From NCBI RefSeq assembly GCF_913778665.1, contig NZ_CAJYVQ010000008.1, forward strand, positions 682,001-746,000: DNA of 64,000 bases, read 5' to 3'. The stretch's first letter is position 1. Every line of letters begins with the position of its first letter. The translations under genes were made by a program, and so were the position numbers. Under the pieces are notes generated by a model. It did not search any database and had not been told where the DNA came from. It was given only the letters and a program-made list of their open reading frames with translations. This stretch comes from an uncultured Stenotrophomonas sp. Lineage in GTDB: Bacteria; Pseudomonadota; Gammaproteobacteria; Xanthomonadales; Xanthomonadaceae. Shown here in pieces: positions 8,900 through 18,361 of this stretch.

Positions 8900-9133
8900 T
8901 CAGGGCTGCTGGTAGCACTTCACCTGGAACCCGACAGGGCCGAAGGTGTCATAGATCCAGGCGATGGTCTGGTTGATCGCGTCCTGCTGGGTGTCAGCCT
9001 CCACAGCGTAGAAGCCGGAGTCACCAGGTTCGCTGGTGATGGTGTAGGCGCAGTTGAACGTGGCGGCCTGGGCGGTGGCGGCGCTGCCCAGCACCAGTGC
9101 AGCGGCCAATGCCGCCTGTTGCAGCAGTTTCAT
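8900..9133 (-). CDS. Small secreted protein of unknown function
   Basis: A 77-residue protein with a signal peptide (MKLLQQAALAAALVLGSAAT, cleavage near AQA-ATF) leaving a mature peptide of about 53 residues with two cysteines (FNCAYT and VKCYQQ), which could form one disulfide. GGAGA lies 6 bases before the ATG at 9133, which fixes the start. No family recognised. Codon use and the signal peptide support a genuine gene. Confidence 0.7.
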   Translation of the reverse strand: MKLLQQAALAAALVLGSAATAQAATFNCAYTITSEPGDSGFYAVEADTQQDAINQTIAWIYDTFGPVGFQVKCYQQP

Positions 9134-12117
<2,984 letters not shown>

Positions 12118-12125
12118 CGTACCCC

Positions 12126-12160
12126 ATACCGGCCATCCAGGTGATGGCCGGTATCTTTCC
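12126..12160 (+). terminator. Hairpin after leuS
   Basis: A perfect 12-bp stem (12126-12137 with 12143-12154, ATACCGGCCATC) with a 5-base loop, then CTTTCC. It probably ends or attenuates leuS transcription before lptE; the U-tract is short. Confidence 0.6.
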
Positions 12161-12252
12161 GGTGGGGGCCATGCGCTTGATGCCCCTGCATTCACGCGGC
12201 TTCGGGCACGCTGTGTGTTGCCGTGATCGCCCGGCTCCGCCAGACTGTCTCC

Positions 12253-12837
12253 ATGACCCGAATCCTGCTTGCCCTCGTTCTTGTCCTCGGCCTTGCCGGC
12301 TGCGGTTTCCATCTGCGCAACAAGCTGATGCTGCCGACCGACACGGCACCGGTGAAGGTGGTTTCCACCGCGCCCTACAGTGAACTGGTCAAGCTGCTCA
12401 ACCGCAGCCTGCTGGCGTCCGGCGCCAGGCTGGCCGACGAGGACAGCACCGGCCCCAGTACCCAGCTGCAGGTGCTGTCCGAGCGCTGGGGTGACCTGCC
12501 GATCGCGATCGACTCACAGGGCCGCGCCCAGGAATACAGCCTGCGCTATGCGGTGATCTTCATCTTCCGCCGCGAAGATGGCAGCGAACTGGTGCCGCAG
12601 CAGGTGATCGAACTGTCGCGCGACTACGTGTCGCCGCCGACCGACGCCACCGGTACCACCACCGAACGCGAGATCCTGGCCGATGAACTGCGCCGGGAAA
12701 TGTCCGCCTCGATCATCCGCCGCATCGACAGCGTGGTCCGTGCCGAGCTGGAGAAGGGCGGCAGCCTGTCTGCACCGAAGGCCAAGCCGGTTGACGGCGC
12801 GGTGCCGGCCGAGCCGGTTCCCGCAGCCAAGCACTGA
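12253..12837 (+). CDS. lptE: LPS-assembly lipoprotein LptE
   Basis: Outer-membrane lipoprotein (194 residues) that plugs the LptD barrel and is needed for LPS transport to the cell surface. A lipoprotein signal ends in LAGC with Cys17, followed by GFHLRNKLMLP, the LptE family start. The C-terminal tail (EPVPAAKH) is short and Pro/Ala rich. An in-frame ATG at 12223 is less likely because it would lengthen the signal region with charged residues. holA begins 9 bases after its stop, and lptE-holA-nadD is a conserved order. Confidence 0.93.
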   Translation: MTRILLALVLVLGLAGCGFHLRNKLMLPTDTAPVKVVSTAPYSELVKLLNRSLLASGARLADEDSTGPSTQLQVLSERWGDLPIAIDSQGRAQEYSLRYAVIFIFRREDGSELVPQQVIELSRDYVSPPTDATGTTTEREILADELRREMSASIIRRIDSVVRAELEKGGSLSAPKAKPVDGAVPAEPVPAAKH

Positions 12838-12846
12838 GCCGCGGCG

Positions 12847-13884
12847 ATGGAACTGCGTCCGGAGCAGCTGGCCAGCCAGGGCGCTGATACCCCGCTGGCG
12901 CCGGTCTACCTGATTGCCGGCCCGGAAACACTGCGCGTGCTGGAGGCGGCCGACGCCATCCGCGCGCGCGCGCGCGCCGCCGGCATCGGCGAACGCGAGG
13001 TGTTCGACGCCGATGGCCGTGATTTCGACTGGAACCAGCTCGACGCAAGCTTCAATGCGCCCAGTCTGTTCAGCGCCCGCCGCCTGGTCGAGGTGCGCCT
13101 GCCCAGCGGCAAGCCGGGCAAGGACGGCGCCGAGGTGATCAGCCAGTTCTGCGCCAAGCCTGCGCCGGACGTGGTGCTGATGATCACCGCCAACGAATGG
13201 AGCAAGGCCCACCAGGGCAAGTGGGCCGAGGCGGTCAGCCGCATCGGCGTGCTGTCGGTGGCCTGGGCGATCAAGCCGCACGAGCTGCCGGACTGGATCG
13301 AGCGCCGCCTGCGCGGCAAGGGCCTGCGTGCCGACCCGGCGGCGGTGCAGCGCCTGGCCGAGCGGGTCGAAGGCAATCTGCTGGCCGCGGCGCAGGAAAT
13401 CGACAAGCTGGCGTTGCTGGCCGACGGCCAGCCGCTGGACGTGGAGCGCATGGAGTCGCTGGTTGCTGATGCGGCCCGCTACGACGTGTTCCGGCTGCTG
13501 GAAGCCACGTTCTCGGGCCAGCCGCCGGCGGTGCTGCGCATGCTGGCCGGCCTGCGTGGCGAAGGCGAGGCCGTGGCCGCGCTGATGCCGATGGTGATCC
13601 GTGAGCTGCTGGCCGGGGCCGGCCTGGCCCGCGTGCAGGCACGGGGCGGCAACCTGGCCGCCGAGATGAAATCGCGCGGCATCTGGGAATCACGTCAGGC
13701 GCCCTACAAGCGCGCGCTGCAGCGGCACCCGGAAGGCAAGCGCTGGGAGCGCTTCGTGGCCGAAGCCGGGTTGGTCGACCGCATCGCCAAGGGGCGCGCC
13801 GACGGCGACGCCTGGCTGGCGCTGGAGCGCCTGCTGGTGGCCGTGGCCGAACCGCGTGCCGTGCGCCTGCTGGCGCGGGCCTGA
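12847..13884 (+). CDS. holA: DNA polymerase III subunit delta
   Basis: Clamp-loader delta subunit (345 residues), which opens the beta sliding clamp. It starts MELRPEQLASQ and has the family pattern: N-terminal domain with PVYLIAGPETLRVLEAADAIR, the FSARRLVEVRLP strand in the beta-contact region and the C-terminal collar domain with PYKRALQRHPEGKRWERFV. Lies between lptE and nadD, nearly touching both, as in many gammaproteobacteria. Confidence 0.95.
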   Translation: MELRPEQLASQGADTPLAPVYLIAGPETLRVLEAADAIRARARAAGIGEREVFDADGRDFDWNQLDASFNAPSLFSARRLVEVRLPSGKPGKDGAEVISQFCAKPAPDVVLMITANEWSKAHQGKWAEAVSRIGVLSVAWAIKPHELPDWIERRLRGKGLRADPAAVQRLAERVEGNLLAAAQEIDKLALLADGQPLDVERMESLVADAARYDVFRLLEATFSGQPPAVLRMLAGLRGEGEAVAALMPMVIRELLAGAGLARVQARGGNLAAEMKSRGIWESRQAPYKRALQRHPEGKRWERFVAEAGLVDRIAKGRADGDAWLALERLLVAVAEPRAVRLLARA

Positions 13885-13887
13885 TTG

Positions 13888-14553
13888 ATGAGCCTGCGGA
13901 TCTACTACGGGGGCACCTTCGATCCGGTGCACCTCGGCCACCTGGCGATCGCGCGCGCCGCCCGGGATGAGCTGCAGGTGGCGGTGCGCATGCTGCCCGC
14001 CGCCGACCCGCCGCACCGTGCGGTGCCGGGGGCGACAGCCGAGCAGCGCTTCGCCATGCTGTCGCTGGCCATCGGCGACGAACCGGGGTTGCTGCTGGAC
14101 CATCGTGAACTGGATCGCGCCGCGCGCTTCCCGGGCCGTCCGTCCTACACCGTCGACACCCTGCGCGAGCTGCGTGGCGAGCTGGGGCCGAGCCGGCCGC
14201 TGGCCTGGCTGGTCGGCGCCGACAGTCTGCTCGGCCTGCCCAGCTGGCACGAATGGGAGTCTCTGTTCGGGCTGGCGCATTTTGTCGTGGCTGAACGTCC
14301 CGGCAGTCCGCTGCAGGCGTCGGTTGATGGCGAACTGGGGCGCGCGCTGGAGGGGCGATGGGCCAACAACGAGCAGGCGCTGTTTGCCAGCCCGGCCGGC
14401 CGGATCCTGCGCCTGCACCACCCGCTGCGCGAGGAATCGGCCAGCGCCGTGCGTGCGCAGATCGGCGCCGGCGGGCCCTGGCGGGCGCTGCTGCCACCGG
14501 CCGTGGCCGACTACGTGGCCGCACATGGCCTGTACCGCTCCCCTACGCCGTGA
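13888..14553 (+). CDS. nadD: Nicotinate-nucleotide adenylyltransferase
   Basis: Converts nicotinate mononucleotide and ATP to deamido-NAD in NAD synthesis. 221 residues with the nucleotidyltransferase motif YYGGTFDPVHLGHLAIARAA (HLGH near residue 16), RPSYTVDTLRELR, WLVGADSLLGLPSWHEW and the C-terminal SASAVRAQIG (ISST-type motif). The ATG at 13888 is preferred; a TTG directly before it is also in frame. It starts three bases after holA stops. Confidence 0.95.
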   Translation: MSLRIYYGGTFDPVHLGHLAIARAARDELQVAVRMLPAADPPHRAVPGATAEQRFAMLSLAIGDEPGLLLDHRELDRAARFPGRPSYTVDTLRELRGELGPSRPLAWLVGADSLLGLPSWHEWESLFGLAHFVVAERPGSPLQASVDGELGRALEGRWANNEQALFASPAGRILRLHHPLREESASAVRAQIGAGGPWRALLPPAVADYVAAHGLYRSPTP

Positions 14554-14582
14554 ATGCCGCCGCCCCGGCTTGCCCGTATAAT
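14554..14582 (+). promoter_or_regulatory. Candidate sigma70 promoter for rsfS
   Basis: A perfect TATAAT at 14577-14582 in the 58-bp gap between nadD and rsfS, about 30 bases before the rsfS start. The -35 region at the right distance (ATGCCG) is a poor match, so this is a suggestion from the -10 box only. Confidence 0.45.
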
Positions 14583-14611
14583 CGCCCCTACGTTTATCGA
14601 GTCGATCCACT

Positions 14612-15022
14612 TTGAGCAACCAGACCCAGCCCCAGACCATCAAGGTCGATCTGCCCAGCCCGCCGCCGTCCGTGCCGGAACTGCTGGCCAGCGTCCGCCA
14701 AGCCACCGAAGACCTGAAGGCCAAGGACCTGGTCGAGATCGATGTGCGCGGCCGGTCCAGCGTTGCCGATTACATGATCGTCGTTTCGGGCACTTCGACC
14801 CGCCACGTCAAGTCGATCGCCGATGAAGTCGTGCGCTTCGCCAAGAACCTCGACGTGATGCCGCTGGGTGTTGAAGGCGAGCGCGAAGCCGAATGGGTGC
14901 TGGTCGACCTGGGCGACGTGATCGTGCATGTGATGCTGCCGCGCGTGCGTGAGTTCTACGCCCTTGAGCGCCTGTGGACCGTCGGCGACCAGCCGCCGTC
15001 CAGCGACGACGAAGTGGCCTGA
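14612..15022 (+). CDS. rsfS: Ribosomal silencing factor RsfS
   Basis: A 136-residue RsfS/Iojap protein that binds ribosomal protein uL14 and blocks subunit joining when nutrients are short. Conserved blocks: DLVEIDVRGRSSVADYMIVV, SGTSTRHVKSIADEVV, and EREAEWVLVDLGDVIVHVM. A Pro-rich N-terminal extension (~30 residues) precedes the domain. The start is a TTG at 14612 (LSNQTQPQ if read literally), as no ATG is in reach. It is followed by rlmH, a conserved pairing. Confidence 0.95.
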   Translation: MSNQTQPQTIKVDLPSPPPSVPELLASVRQATEDLKAKDLVEIDVRGRSSVADYMIVVSGTSTRHVKSIADEVVRFAKNLDVMPLGVEGEREAEWVLVDLGDVIVHVMLPRVREFYALERLWTVGDQPPSSDDEVA

Positions 15023-15043
15023 GCCGCGCGTTGATGCATCCCT

Positions 15044-15074
15044 TCGACGGCGCCGATGGCGCCGTCGACGTTTT
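15044..15074 (+). terminator. Hairpin between rsfS and rlmH
   Basis: A perfect 11-bp stem (TCGACGGCGCC with GGCGCCGTCGA, loop GAT) followed by CG and TTTT. The T-run abuts the GGAG ribosome-binding site of rlmH, so the structure could act as a weak terminator or modulate rlmH expression. Confidence 0.55.
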
Positions 15075-15086
15075 GGAGAAGCGCTC

Positions 15087-15557
15087 ATGAAAGCCCGCCT
15101 GATCGCCACCGGTGAACGTGCCCCCAGCTGGGTGGCGCAGGGCTTCGCCGAATACCAGAAGCGGCTGTCGCACTGGTTACCGTTCGAACTGGTGGAAATC
15201 GAGCCCGGCCTGCGTGGCAAGGGCCGCGATCCGCGCCGCGCCACCGAAGACGAGGGCAAGCGGGTGATCGCCGCACTGCCGAAGAATGCCTATGTGGTCG
15301 CGCTGGACGTGCCCGGCCGCCAGCTCAGTTCTGAACAGCTGGCGCAGCGCCTGGAGCATTGGCGCGGGCAGGGCAGGGACCTTGCCTTCCTGATCGGCGG
15401 CCCGGAAGGGCATTCGCCGGACGTCTCCGCGCTGGCCGATGAGAAGTGGTCGATCGGACCATTGACGCTGCCGCACATGCTGGTGCGATTGGTGGTGGCC
15501 GAGCAGTTGTATCGGGCGGCCGCAATGATTGCCAATCACCCCTACCATCGCGCGTGA
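15087..15557 (+). CDS. rlmH: 23S rRNA pseudouridine(1915) N3-methyltransferase
   Basis: SPOUT-class methyltransferase (156 residues) that modifies pseudouridine 1915 in helix 69 of 23S rRNA. The knot region is intact: VALDVPGRQLSSEQLAQ, LAFLIGGPEGHSPDV and the C-terminal MLVRLVVAEQLYRAAAMI ending in NHPYHRA, the typical family C-terminus. GGAG lies upstream of the ATG. The tRNA-Asn gene starts 23 bases downstream. Confidence 0.97.
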   Translation: MKARLIATGERAPSWVAQGFAEYQKRLSHWLPFELVEIEPGLRGKGRDPRRATEDEGKRVIAALPKNAYVVALDVPGRQLSSEQLAQRLEHWRGQGRDLAFLIGGPEGHSPDVSALADEKWSIGPLTLPHMLVRLVVAEQLYRAAAMIANHPYHRA

Positions 15558-15571
15558 AGAGTGGTTATACT
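15543..15571 (+). promoter_or_regulatory. Candidate promoter of tRNA-Asn
   Basis: TATACT at 15566-15571, 8 bases before the mature tRNA 5' end, with TACCAT 17 bases upstream as a weak -35. It lies partly in the end of rlmH. The position suits a tRNA with a very short 5' leader. Confidence 0.4.
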
Positions 15572-15579
15572 AGTCGTCT

Positions 15580-15656
15580 GCCCGAATAGCTCAGCCGGTT
15601 AGAGCACTTGACTGTTAATCAGGGGGTCGTTGGTTCGAGTCCAACTTCGGGCGCCA
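15580..15656 (+). tRNA. tRNA-Asn (anticodon GTT)
   Basis: A 77-nt cloverleaf: acceptor stem GCCCGAA with TTCGGGC, D-stem GCTC/GAGC, anticodon loop CTGTTAA giving GTT, T-arm GTTGG-TTCGAGT-CCAAC, and an encoded CCA end (15654-15656). All stems pair. It lies between rlmH and a strong terminator; I see no integrase or att duplication next to it. Confidence 0.97.
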
Positions 15657-15665
15657 CCTTGAAGA

Positions 15666-15698
15666 GGCCTGCATCGCAAGATGCAGGTCTTTTTTTTT
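15666..15698 (+). terminator. Rho-independent terminator of tRNA-Asn
   Basis: A perfect 8-bp stem (CCTGCATC with GATGCAGG, loop GCAA) followed by TCT and a run of T. A textbook intrinsic terminator. Confidence 0.9.
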
Positions 15699-15708
15699 GC
15701 CGTGTTGC

Positions 15709-15764
15709 AGAGCCGAGCCCATGCTCGGTTTCGAGGCTGCCGCCGAACATGGGCTCGACTCCAC
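15709..15764. repeat. Degenerate REP-like palindrome
   Basis: An imperfect inverted repeat (AGCCGAGCCCATGCTCGG ... GAACATGGGCTCGACT) of the size and base pattern of the GTAG-type REPs in this window, but with degraded GTAG ends. It lies between the tRNA terminator and the hydrolase gene. Confidence 0.5.
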
Positions 15765-15786
15765 AATCCAGGGTCATCGACTACGG

Positions 15787-16761
15787 ATGTTGATCGTGCG
15801 TCCACTCCTGTCCCTGGGTTCCCTGCTGCTTGCGATGTTGCCGTTCGTTGGAGCGAACGCAGCACCTCCGACCTGGCATCCGCCGCAGGGCGCCACCGAG
15901 CTGCCGTTGTGGCCGCAGGGCAAGGCGATGACACCGCCGAGGCTGAAGGGGCCTGAGCAGGTCAGCGAGACGATCTCCAAGGCCAGCGGCGAGCACTGGC
16001 TGATGCTGCAGAACGTGGCCGTTCCCACCCTCACGCTGTTTCCCGCGCAGGGCACCGCCAATGGAACCGCGGTGATGGTGGTGCCTGGTGGTGGCTACAA
16101 CGTGCTGGCGATGGACCTGGAAGGCAGCGAGATCTGCGACTGGCTGACCGCGCGGGGCATCACCTGCGCACTGCTGAAGTACCGCGTGCCGGCATCCGGT
16201 CCGAACTGGAACCAGGACTGCAATTGCCGCGACATTCCGTCGGTACCGATGGCGCTGCAGGATGCGCAGCGCGCCATGGGCCTGCTGCGCGCGCAGGCAC
16301 AGCGCTGGAACATCGACCCGAAGCGGATCGGTGTGATCGGCTTTTCGGCGGGCGGTCATGTGGTCGCCGGCCTGAGCACGCACGCGCGTCGCAGCTACAC
16401 GGCGGTCGACGCGGCCGACTCACAGTCCAGCCGCCCGGATTTCGCAATGGTGATGTACTCCGGGCACCTGTGGGCCGGGCACGGAAAGGGATTGTCGCTG
16501 GTCAAGGACATCGTCGTGGCTGACACGGTGCCGCCAACGTTCATCGCACAGGCCACCGATGATCGCACCGATGACGTGCGCGAATCGCTGGCCTACTACC
16601 GCGCTCTGATCGATGCCGGCGCGCCGGCGGAAATGCACCTGTTTGCACGTGGCGGCCACGCGTTCGGGCTGCGCGTGAAGGACGCCCCGGTGGCGGCATG
16701 GCCACGCCTGGCCGAACGCTGGATGCAGGATATCGGCATGCTGCCGGAACGCCAGCTGTAG
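15787..16761 (+). CDS. Secreted alpha/beta hydrolase (esterase-like)
   Basis: A 324-residue exported protein with a signal peptide (MLIVRPLLSLGSLLLAML..ANA). The alpha/beta-hydrolase fold is seen in VMVVPGGGYNVLAMD (oxyanion-hole region), nucleophile elbow GFSAGGH, an acidic segment ATDDRTDD and catalytic His in GGHAFGLR. The pattern resembles the acetyl-xylan-esterase/BD-FAE-like group, so a carbohydrate-esterase role is plausible but the substrate is not shown. Its TAG stop is the TAG of a GTAG-type REP, and the convergent permease gene stops at the other end of the same repeat. Confidence 0.85.
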   Translation: MLIVRPLLSLGSLLLAMLPFVGANAAPPTWHPPQGATELPLWPQGKAMTPPRLKGPEQVSETISKASGEHWLMLQNVAVPTLTLFPAQGTANGTAVMVVPGGGYNVLAMDLEGSEICDWLTARGITCALLKYRVPASGPNWNQDCNCRDIPSVPMALQDAQRAMGLLRAQAQRWNIDPKRIGVIGFSAGGHVVAGLSTHARRSYTAVDAADSQSSRPDFAMVMYSGHLWAGHGKGLSLVKDIVVADTVPPTFIAQATDDRTDDVRESLAYYRALIDAGAPAEMHLFARGGHAFGLRVKDAPVAAWPRLAERWMQDIGMLPERQL

Positions 16762-16814
16762 AGCCCGGCCATGCTTGGCTGCCTGCGTCAAGCCGAGCGT
16801 GGGCCCGGCTCTAC
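16758..16814. repeat. SMAG-type REP palindrome between convergent genes
   Basis: A 57-bp near-palindrome starting GTAGAGCCCGG and ending CCGGGCTCTAC-like (GGCCCGGCTCTAC), with the GTAG tetranucleotide at both ends. The left GTAG contains the stop codon of the esterase (16759-16761) and the right CTAC the stop codon of the permease (16811-16813). Probably acts as a shared 3'-end hairpin. Confidence 0.85.
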
Positions 16815-18232
16815 AGTGCCAGCTCGCCTCTGGAGAACGCCACCAGCGTAGCGATGGCAACCACCAGAATGGCACCGAACAGCACCCACTCCCAGCGTGT
16901 GAATACCTTTTCGCCACGCTGGTGCCGGGTGAACGCGAACAGCACCACACCGGGCACATACAGCAGCACCGACAGCAGCAGGTTGTCGAGGCCGCCGGCA
17001 TACACCAGCCACAATGCATAGGCACTGGCGAGCAGGGCAACGACGAAATCGCGCCAGCGCATACCCGGTTCACCCGCATAGGCCTGGCCACGCCAGGCCA
17101 GCTGCACGCCGAACGCTGTCGACAGGAAATACGGCACCAGGCTCATCGACGCGGCCAGCAGCACCAGCCCGGTATAGCTGCCGGAGTTGACCAGCACCAG
17201 CAGCAGGAACAACTGGATCAGCCCGTTGCTCAACCACAGCGCATGGGCCGGCACGCCGCGTGCGTTTTCGCGACCGAGGAATGCGGGCATGGTGCCGTCG
17301 CCGGCCGCGGCATACAGCACCTCGGCACACAGCAGCACCCAGGCCAGAAGTGCGCCCAGCACGGAGATGATCGATCCGACGATGATCACTGTCGCGCCCC
17401 ATTCGCCGACGATCGCGCGCAGCACGTAAGCCATCGACGGATTGGGCAGCCCGGCCAGCTCGGCCTGCGACAGCACGCCCATCGACAGCACGCTGACCAG
17501 CACCAGCAGCAACCAGACGCCAAGGAAACCGATCACCGTGGCGCGGCCGACGTCGGCGCGCCGGGCCGCGCGCCGGGAGTAGATGCTGGCGCCTTCGATG
17601 CCGATGAACACCCATACGGTGACCAGCATCATGCCCCGCAGCTGCTGGCCGAGATCACCCAGTGCGGGTGTGCCGAAGAAGTCGGCGCGGAACACATCCA
17701 TGCGGAACGCACCGGCGGCCAGAATCAGGAACAACGTGATAGGCAGCAGCTTGGCCACCGTCACCAGTCCGTTGACGATGGCGGCGGTGCGCAGGCCACG
17801 CAGCACCAGCAAGTGCACGGTCCATAACAGCAGCGATGAGGCGGCCACCGCTGCTGGCGTGTTGCCTTCCCCGAAGATCGGCATGAAGTGGCCAAGGCCA
17901 CTGAAGATCAGTACGAAGAAACTGGCGTTGCCCAGCACAGAGGCAACCCAGTAGCCCCACGCCGCGGAGAAACCGATGTAGTTGCCGAAGCCCTCGCGCG
18001 CATACGCGTAGATGCCGGTATCCAGATCCGGGCGGCGATTGGCCAACGCCTGGAACACAAAGGCGAGCATCAGCATGCCCGCGCCACTGACCGCCCAGCC
18101 CAGCAACGCCGCTGCCGGTCCGGCGCTGCGCGCTACGTTCTGCGGGAGTGAAAAGATGCCGGCGCCGACCATCGAGCCGACCACCAGTGCGGTCAACGCG
18201 GGCAGCCCGAGGCGTTGTGAGGTCGCGGCCAT
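16811..18232 (-). CDS. APC-family amino acid permease/antiporter
   Basis: A 473-residue integral membrane protein with about 12 helices, of the amino acid-polyamine-organocation superfamily, basic amino-acid antiporter (APA) group. Seen: helix 1 motif GSMVGAGIFSLPQN, GIYAYAREGFGNYIGF, and VWVFIGIEGASIYSRRA. The TM1 G-[AS]-G-I-F motif binds the substrate backbone. Closest in pattern to arginine/ornithine antiporters (ArcD type), but no arc genes are nearby, so the substrate is open. ATG at 18232 is chosen; upstream codons give a non-hydrophobic extension. Confidence 0.88.
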   Translation of the reverse strand: MAATSQRLGLPALTALVVGSMVGAGIFSLPQNVARSAGPAAALLGWAVSGAGMLMLAFVFQALANRRPDLDTGIYAYAREGFGNYIGFSAAWGYWVASVLGNASFFVLIFSGLGHFMPIFGEGNTPAAVAASSLLLWTVHLLVLRGLRTAAIVNGLVTVAKLLPITLFLILAAGAFRMDVFRADFFGTPALGDLGQQLRGMMLVTVWVFIGIEGASIYSRRAARRADVGRATVIGFLGVWLLLVLVSVLSMGVLSQAELAGLPNPSMAYVLRAIVGEWGATVIIVGSIISVLGALLAWVLLCAEVLYAAAGDGTMPAFLGRENARGVPAHALWLSNGLIQLFLLLVLVNSGSYTGLVLLAASMSLVPYFLSTAFGVQLAWRGQAYAGEPGMRWRDFVVALLASAYALWLVYAGGLDNLLLSVLLYVPGVVLFAFTRHQRGEKVFTRWEWVLFGAILVVAIATLVAFSRGELAL

Positions 18233-18310
18233 GATGTCCCCCGCGGCGGTGGTGCCGCACTCCCACGGTAGCGGTGTGCCCGTGAACAAGCACGCAAGGC
18301 GCCGCAACGA

Positions 18311-18340
18311 CGAAGGCCCGGGCAGATGCCCGGGCCTTCG
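18311..18340 (-). terminator. Terminator of TonB-dependent receptor gene
   Basis: A perfect 14-bp inverted repeat (CGAAGGCCCGGGCA, loop GA, complement) 21 bases after the receptor stop codon. No long U-tract, but the stem is very stable; the same form ends other receptor genes here. Confidence 0.7.
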
Positions 18341-18361
18341 AAGGTGGTGCGCTGAACGGTA

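Noticed and set aside
15580..15656. tRNA-Asn as an integration site
   Set aside because: No integrase gene and no second copy of the tRNA 3' end was seen downstream; the next genes look like core chromosome.
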